Below, in pieces: positions 23,595-25,921 of a stretch of DNA of 25,921 nucleotides (the stretch's first letter is position 1; the number at the start of each line of letters is the position of its first letter). The notes beneath the pieces were generated by a model that saw only the letters and a program-made list of their open reading frames with translations, made no database searches and was not told where the DNA came from. The DNA comes from UBA1151 sp963579925. GTDB lineage: Bacteria > Chloroflexota > Dehalococcoidia > Lucifugimonadales > Lucifugimonadaceae. The DNA is taken from the NCBI GenBank assembly GCA_963579925.1, contig CAUZJA010000015.1:1-25921 (forward strand), read 5' to 3'. Both the position numbers and the translations under genes were made by a program.

Positions 23595-24353
23595 TCAAGC
23601 CACAGTCCATCCGCCATCAACCATCAGCACCTGTCCGTTGATGGCGTCCGCTGCGGGCGTCGCGAGGAACACGACGGTCCCCGCCACTTCATCCGGCTGC
23701 AGGCGCCTGCTGATTGGTGATCTAGCCATGAACGCGCGCTCTTGATCAACAGTCATATCGGCCACCATGTCGGTCTCAACTGGCCCAGGCCCGACGGCGT
23801 TCACGGTGATGCCGTGAGGCACCCACTCCAGCGCCAGCGCCCGAGTGAGGCCTGTGACCCCCGCTTTGCTGGCGATATACGGCACGTTTTCGGCAGCCGC
23901 AGACTGCGCCCGTTGGGATGCGATGTTGATCACCCGCCCGCCACCGTTACCGATCATGTGCTTCACAGCGGCCTGCGCGCAGAAGAACATGCCGCGCATG
24001 TTTACGTTCATCACGAAATCCCAATCATCGGGAGTGATGTCTACTGCTGGTCCGCGTACCGCTACACCGGCGTTGTTGACCAAAACGTCTATCTGCCCAT
24101 GAGCTTCAACGACGCCATCAAACGCCTCGGTGATTTGAGATTGGTCTGTGATGTCTAATTCAACTGGGAACGCCGTGCCGCCAGTGCCGATGATCTCGTC
24201 ACACACAGTAGAAACGGCCGCTGACTTCGCCGCTAGATCGCTAACCACAACGGACGGGCCAGCCTCCGCAAGCGCGATCGCAATAGCGCGACCGATGCCC
24301 TGAGAGGCGCCGGTTACTAGCGCTACTTTTCCATCGAGGGTGAAATTGCTCAT
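23595..24353 (-). CDS. Short-chain dehydrogenase/reductase (SDR, classical)
   Basis: The 252-residue protein is a classical SDR: TGASQGIG (residues 14-21), NNAG (93-96), catalytic S146 (INIASQ), Y159 and K163 (YIASK), and the C-terminal GQVLMVDGGWTVA. D39 at the end of strand 2 (VVVSDLAA) indicates NAD rather than NADP preference. The substrate is probably a secondary alcohol or sugar alcohol, not determined. AGGAA lies before ATG 24353. The gene is bracketed by two direct copies of the compound hairpin repeat. Confidence 0.92.
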   Translation of the reverse strand: MSNFTLDGKVALVTGASQGIGRAIAIALAEAGPSVVVSDLAAKSAAVSTVCDEIIGTGGTAFPVELDITDQSQITEAFDGVVEAHGQIDVLVNNAGVAVRGPAVDITPDDWDFVMNVNMRGMFFCAQAAVKHMIGNGGGRVINIASQRAQSAAAENVPYIASKAGVTGLTRALALEWVPHGITVNAVGPGPVETDMVADMTVDQERAFMARSPISRRLQPDEVAGTVVFLATPAADAINGQVLMVDGGWTVA

Positions 24354-24450
24354 CCGTTCCTGACCGTGTCTTCACTACATATGAATATGGATTCGAGTCT
24401 AGCAGCCGGGTGCCTGCCGCACGGGCACTTTGGGGTCGGGCAGAGCTGTG

Positions 24451-24551
24451 CCTTCTCCCCTCGGGAGAAGGCTAGGATGAGGGGGGCTGCCGCGCTACAT
24501 AAATCAGAGCAGCCCCCTCACCTCAATCCTCTCCCGGGGGGCGAGGAGGCT
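24451..24551. repeat. Compound hairpin repeat, copy B
   Basis: It repeats copy A in the same orientation without the middle 10-base insert. Its last bases (GCT at 24549-24551) supply part of the TAG stop codon of the FMN-binding protein on the minus strand (24552-24550). Confidence 0.75.
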
Positions 24552-25170
24552 AAGCGGATCCATGCTTTCGCATGAGAACTGCTATCTCTGCTGAGCTTTG
24601 ATCGCCGGTCCCATCAAGGTTCTTTGCGGTGCTTACCTGATCTGCCTTGCTGCGGTTCTGGCTCAGTTTGAATTTGGCTTTGATGCTGGTCACCTGCATC
24701 TGGAAGCCCACAATTCCGTTTAGGAGTTTGAGTTTGATCTCCTCGGGCGCGCCAACGCCAGGATTGCCCAGCGCCTTGTTCTCGTGGAATACGACCATCT
24801 GGTCCACGTGCGCCATAAGCCAATCTGGATCGCTATTTAGTGTGATCGATCCTCGCATGTGCACGACGGCGTAGTTCCACGTTGGCACGGCGTCCGTGGC
24901 CTCGTACCACTCCGGAGACACGTAAGCGTCTGGCCCCTGAAATATCGCCACAGATTCCGCAGCGCGATCGAAAGCCTGCCAGTGGTCGTTGGCCTTCGCC
25001 ACATGGCCTGCGATTGCGCCGGTACTGCCAGACGGCTCAAACAGCAAAGGCAGGTGCGTTACCTTCACACCATCGTCCGAAGGCGTCACCAGCGTGGCAA
25101 AGCCGTTTTCATCGACGATTCGCCGAATAACATCGGGATCTTCAATCTTGAAGCCGGGCGGCGTGTACAT
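24550..25170 (-). CDS. FMN-binding PaiB-type protein
   Basis: The 206-residue protein matches the PaiB/FMN-binding split-barrel family: MYTPPGFKIEDPDVIRRIVD at the start, GFATLVTPSDDGVKVTHLPLL, GHVAKANDHWQAF, VAIFQGPDAYVSPEWYEA, VPTWNYAVVHMRG and GFQMQVTSIKAKFKLSQNRS, the last being the family's C-terminal signature. Members bind FMN or a related cofactor and act as negative regulators of sporulation or polyamine genes, or as pyridoxamine-oxidase-like enzymes. I chose ATG 25170 because the conserved MYTPPxF starts there; a longer start at 25206 adds 12 unconserved residues. The last residues MRKHGSA end at a TAG overlapping the repeat, so the tail may have been altered by insertion. Confidence 0.88.
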   Translation of the reverse strand: MYTPPGFKIEDPDVIRRIVDENGFATLVTPSDDGVKVTHLPLLFEPSGSTGAIAGHVAKANDHWQAFDRAAESVAIFQGPDAYVSPEWYEATDAVPTWNYAVVHMRGSITLNSDPDWLMAHVDQMVVFHENKALGNPGVGAPEEIKLKLLNGIVGFQMQVTSIKAKFKLSQNRSKADQVSTAKNLDGTGDQSSAEIAVLMRKHGSA

Positions 25171-25249
25171 GGTTGGAATGTTACAGCGATGTGAGAACGT
25201 GCACATATGGCAATTGTTGTGGTGACTCAGGGTGGCGGTGTCTGCTATC

Positions 25250-25278
25250 TAGACATTCCGCGGCTCAGTAGGGACAAT
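25250..25278 (+). promoter_or_regulatory. Candidate promoter of the tRNA operon
   Basis: TAGACA (25250-25255) and GACAAT (25273-25278) are exactly 17 nt apart and end 11 nt before the tRNA-Val gene. Confidence 0.5.
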
Positions 25279-25289
25279 GGTTTAGTGCC

Positions 25290-25366
25290 GGGCGGTTAGC
25301 TCAGCTGGTTAGAGCGCATGCTTCACACGCATGAGGTCGGAGGTTCGAGTCCTCCATCGCCCACCA
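25290..25366 (+). tRNA. tRNA-Val (anticodon CAC)
   Basis: 77 nt cloverleaf: acceptor GGGCGGT with ATCGCCC, anticodon stem CATGC/GCATG with CAC at 25324-25326, T arm GGAGG/CCTCC, encoded CCA. First of a three-tRNA run on the plus strand. Confidence 0.95.
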
Positions 25367-25386
25367 GCATGCCCGGTGGGACGCCT

Positions 25387-25472
25387 GCCGAGGTGGCGAA
25401 ATGGTAGACGCGCTACGTTCAGGACGTAGTGCCCTTACGGGCGTGGGAGTTCGACTCTCCCCCTCGGCACCA
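25387..25472 (+). tRNA. tRNA-Leu (anticodon CAG)
   Basis: 86 nt with the long variable arm of a class II tRNA: acceptor GCCGAGG with CCTCGGC, anticodon stem CTACG/CGTAG with CAG at 25420-25422, variable stem TGCCC...GGGCG, encoded CCA. It lies 20 nt after tRNA-Val. Confidence 0.95.
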
Positions 25473-25500
25473 CGGCCCCAAAGGGGTAGAATTTGGGCAC

Positions 25501-25576
25501 GCGCTTGTAGCTCAGTGGATAGAGCGCTTCCCTGCGGAGGAAGAGGTCGTGAGTTCGAATCTCACCAAGCGCACCA
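25501..25576 (+). tRNA. tRNA-Arg (anticodon GCG)
   Basis: 76 nt: acceptor GCGCTTG with CAAGCGC, D arm GCTC/GAGC, anticodon stem CTTCC/GGAAG enclosing the loop CTGCGGA with GCG at 25534-25536, encoded CCA. Most bacteria read CGC and CGU with an inosine-modified ACG tRNA, so a GCG tRNA is less usual. It lies 28 nt after tRNA-Leu. Confidence 0.9.
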
Positions 25577-25629
25577 TTTACTTGCTTTAATTCCGCCCAC
25601 CCCTTGCTTCGCTTGTCACCGCGATAGCT

Positions 25630-25645
25630 GCCGGGCTTGCCCGGC
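25630..25645. repeat. Short hairpin downstream of the tRNA operon
   Basis: GCCGGGC and GCCCGGC flank TT, a perfect 7-bp stem 54 nt after tRNA-Arg. There is no T-run. A second hairpin of the same kind, GTGGGGC with GCCCCAC around AA, lies at 25703-25718. Either could be a terminator for the tRNA operon or part of the transposon end. The rest of 25577-25753 shows no gene. Confidence 0.4.
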
Positions 25646-25753
25646 ACCGCGGCTGGTGTGGGTGTGCGCGACATCAAGCCATCTTGGTTCGATGCGGTGA
25701 AAGTGGGGCAAGCCCCACAGCTACTGACCTGCCCCCAAGACCGTTACCACCGA

Positions 25754-25921
25754 TTATCTCGGTTCTCCGACTAGCTGTAGCCTGGGCATGATGATCTCTG
25801 GGGCTGGCGGTCGGTATCCAAGTGAGTTGTGTGGCCGGATCGTGTTGTACTCCCTCCTCCAACGTTCTGTCAGTATCTCCACCTCCTTGAGCGTGTAAAA
25901 GATCTCCCTGTTCAGTAACTC
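25754..25921 (-). mobile_element. IS3-type transposase (OrfB), C-terminal fragment at window edge
   Basis: The minus strand is open from the window edge to a TAA at 25754, giving 55 residues. They include FYTLKEVEILTERWRREYNT followed by RPHNSLGYRPPAPE, the hallmark C-terminus of IS3-family DDE integrase/transposases (YN-x-x-RPH-x-SLGY-x-PP). The catalytic glutamate region would lie just outside the window. The terminal inverted repeat cannot be assigned from one side. It lies 178 nt downstream of the tRNA-Arg gene. Confidence 0.88.

Noticed and set aside
16246..24551. Hairpin repeats as a CRISPR or integron array
   Set aside because: Copies are hundreds to thousands of bases apart, lie between ordinary genes, and have no regular spacing, cas gene or integrase.
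25435..25677. Minus-strand 80-codon reading frame over the tRNA genes, containing GEIRTHDLFLRREALYPLSY
   Set aside because: This is the well-known spurious product of antisense tRNA sequence; it overlaps tRNA-Leu and tRNA-Arg.

Overview
The window looks like a piece of a marine Chloroflexota genome, probably of the SAR202/Dehalococcoidia type. This is inferred from gene content alone: tandem mandelate-racemase/enolase-superfamily paralogues, a luciferase-like flavin monooxygenase, a phosphotriesterase-like hydrolase, an HpcH/HpaI aldolase, paired DUF1501/DUF1800 genes and many small-molecule oxidoreductases. No rRNA or ribosomal-protein marker is present to fix the taxonomy.

Layout. 1-4037 is a sugar-acid/amino-acid catabolic block: the 5' part of a Gfo/Idh/MocA dehydrogenase (minus), two tandem enolase-superfamily genes (the second carries an in-frame amber codon), and a PLP enzyme of the D-cysteine desulfhydrase/ACC deaminase family. 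4091-7835 holds a small single-pass membrane protein, a SAM methyltransferase, an HpcH/HpaI aldolase, and a two-gene minus-strand operon (alpha/beta-barrel protein plus phosphotriesterase-like hydrolase). 8081-8989 is one continuous reading frame joining a complete RNase HI domain to a complete MoaC domain. A tRNA-Met gene follows.

9224-14048 and 16304-21157 are two related minus-strand clusters. Each contains a DUF1800 protein, a DUF1501 protein and an NHL-repeat beta-propeller, but the first two genes are in opposite order in the two clusters. Cluster A has an LLM flavin oxidoreductase upstream; cluster B has a zinc alcohol/formaldehyde dehydrogenase downstream. Between them, 14118-16120 is a decaying region: a possible short transcript with a perfect palindrome, a Ser/Thr kinase pseudogene with several stops and frameshifts, and a response regulator with an in-frame TGA.

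21416-25170 returns to small-molecule metabolism: ThuA-like protein, SMP-30/gluconolactonase, ABM-like protein, SDR dehydrogenase and a PaiB-type FMN-binding protein. Dispersed hairpin repeats lie 3' to several of these genes. The window ends with a Val-Leu-Arg tRNA operon and the C-terminal end of an IS3-type transposase.

Together the Gfo/Idh dehydrogenase, SMP-30 lactonase, enolase-type dehydratases, HpcH/HpaI aldolase and alcohol/aldehyde dehydrogenase could make up a non-phosphorylative sugar-acid route (sugar to lactone to acid to 2-keto-3-deoxy acid to pyruvate plus aldehyde). That pathway is an inference. The two most unusual items are the RNase HI-MoaC fusion and the duplicated, permuted DUF1800/DUF1501/NHL module.
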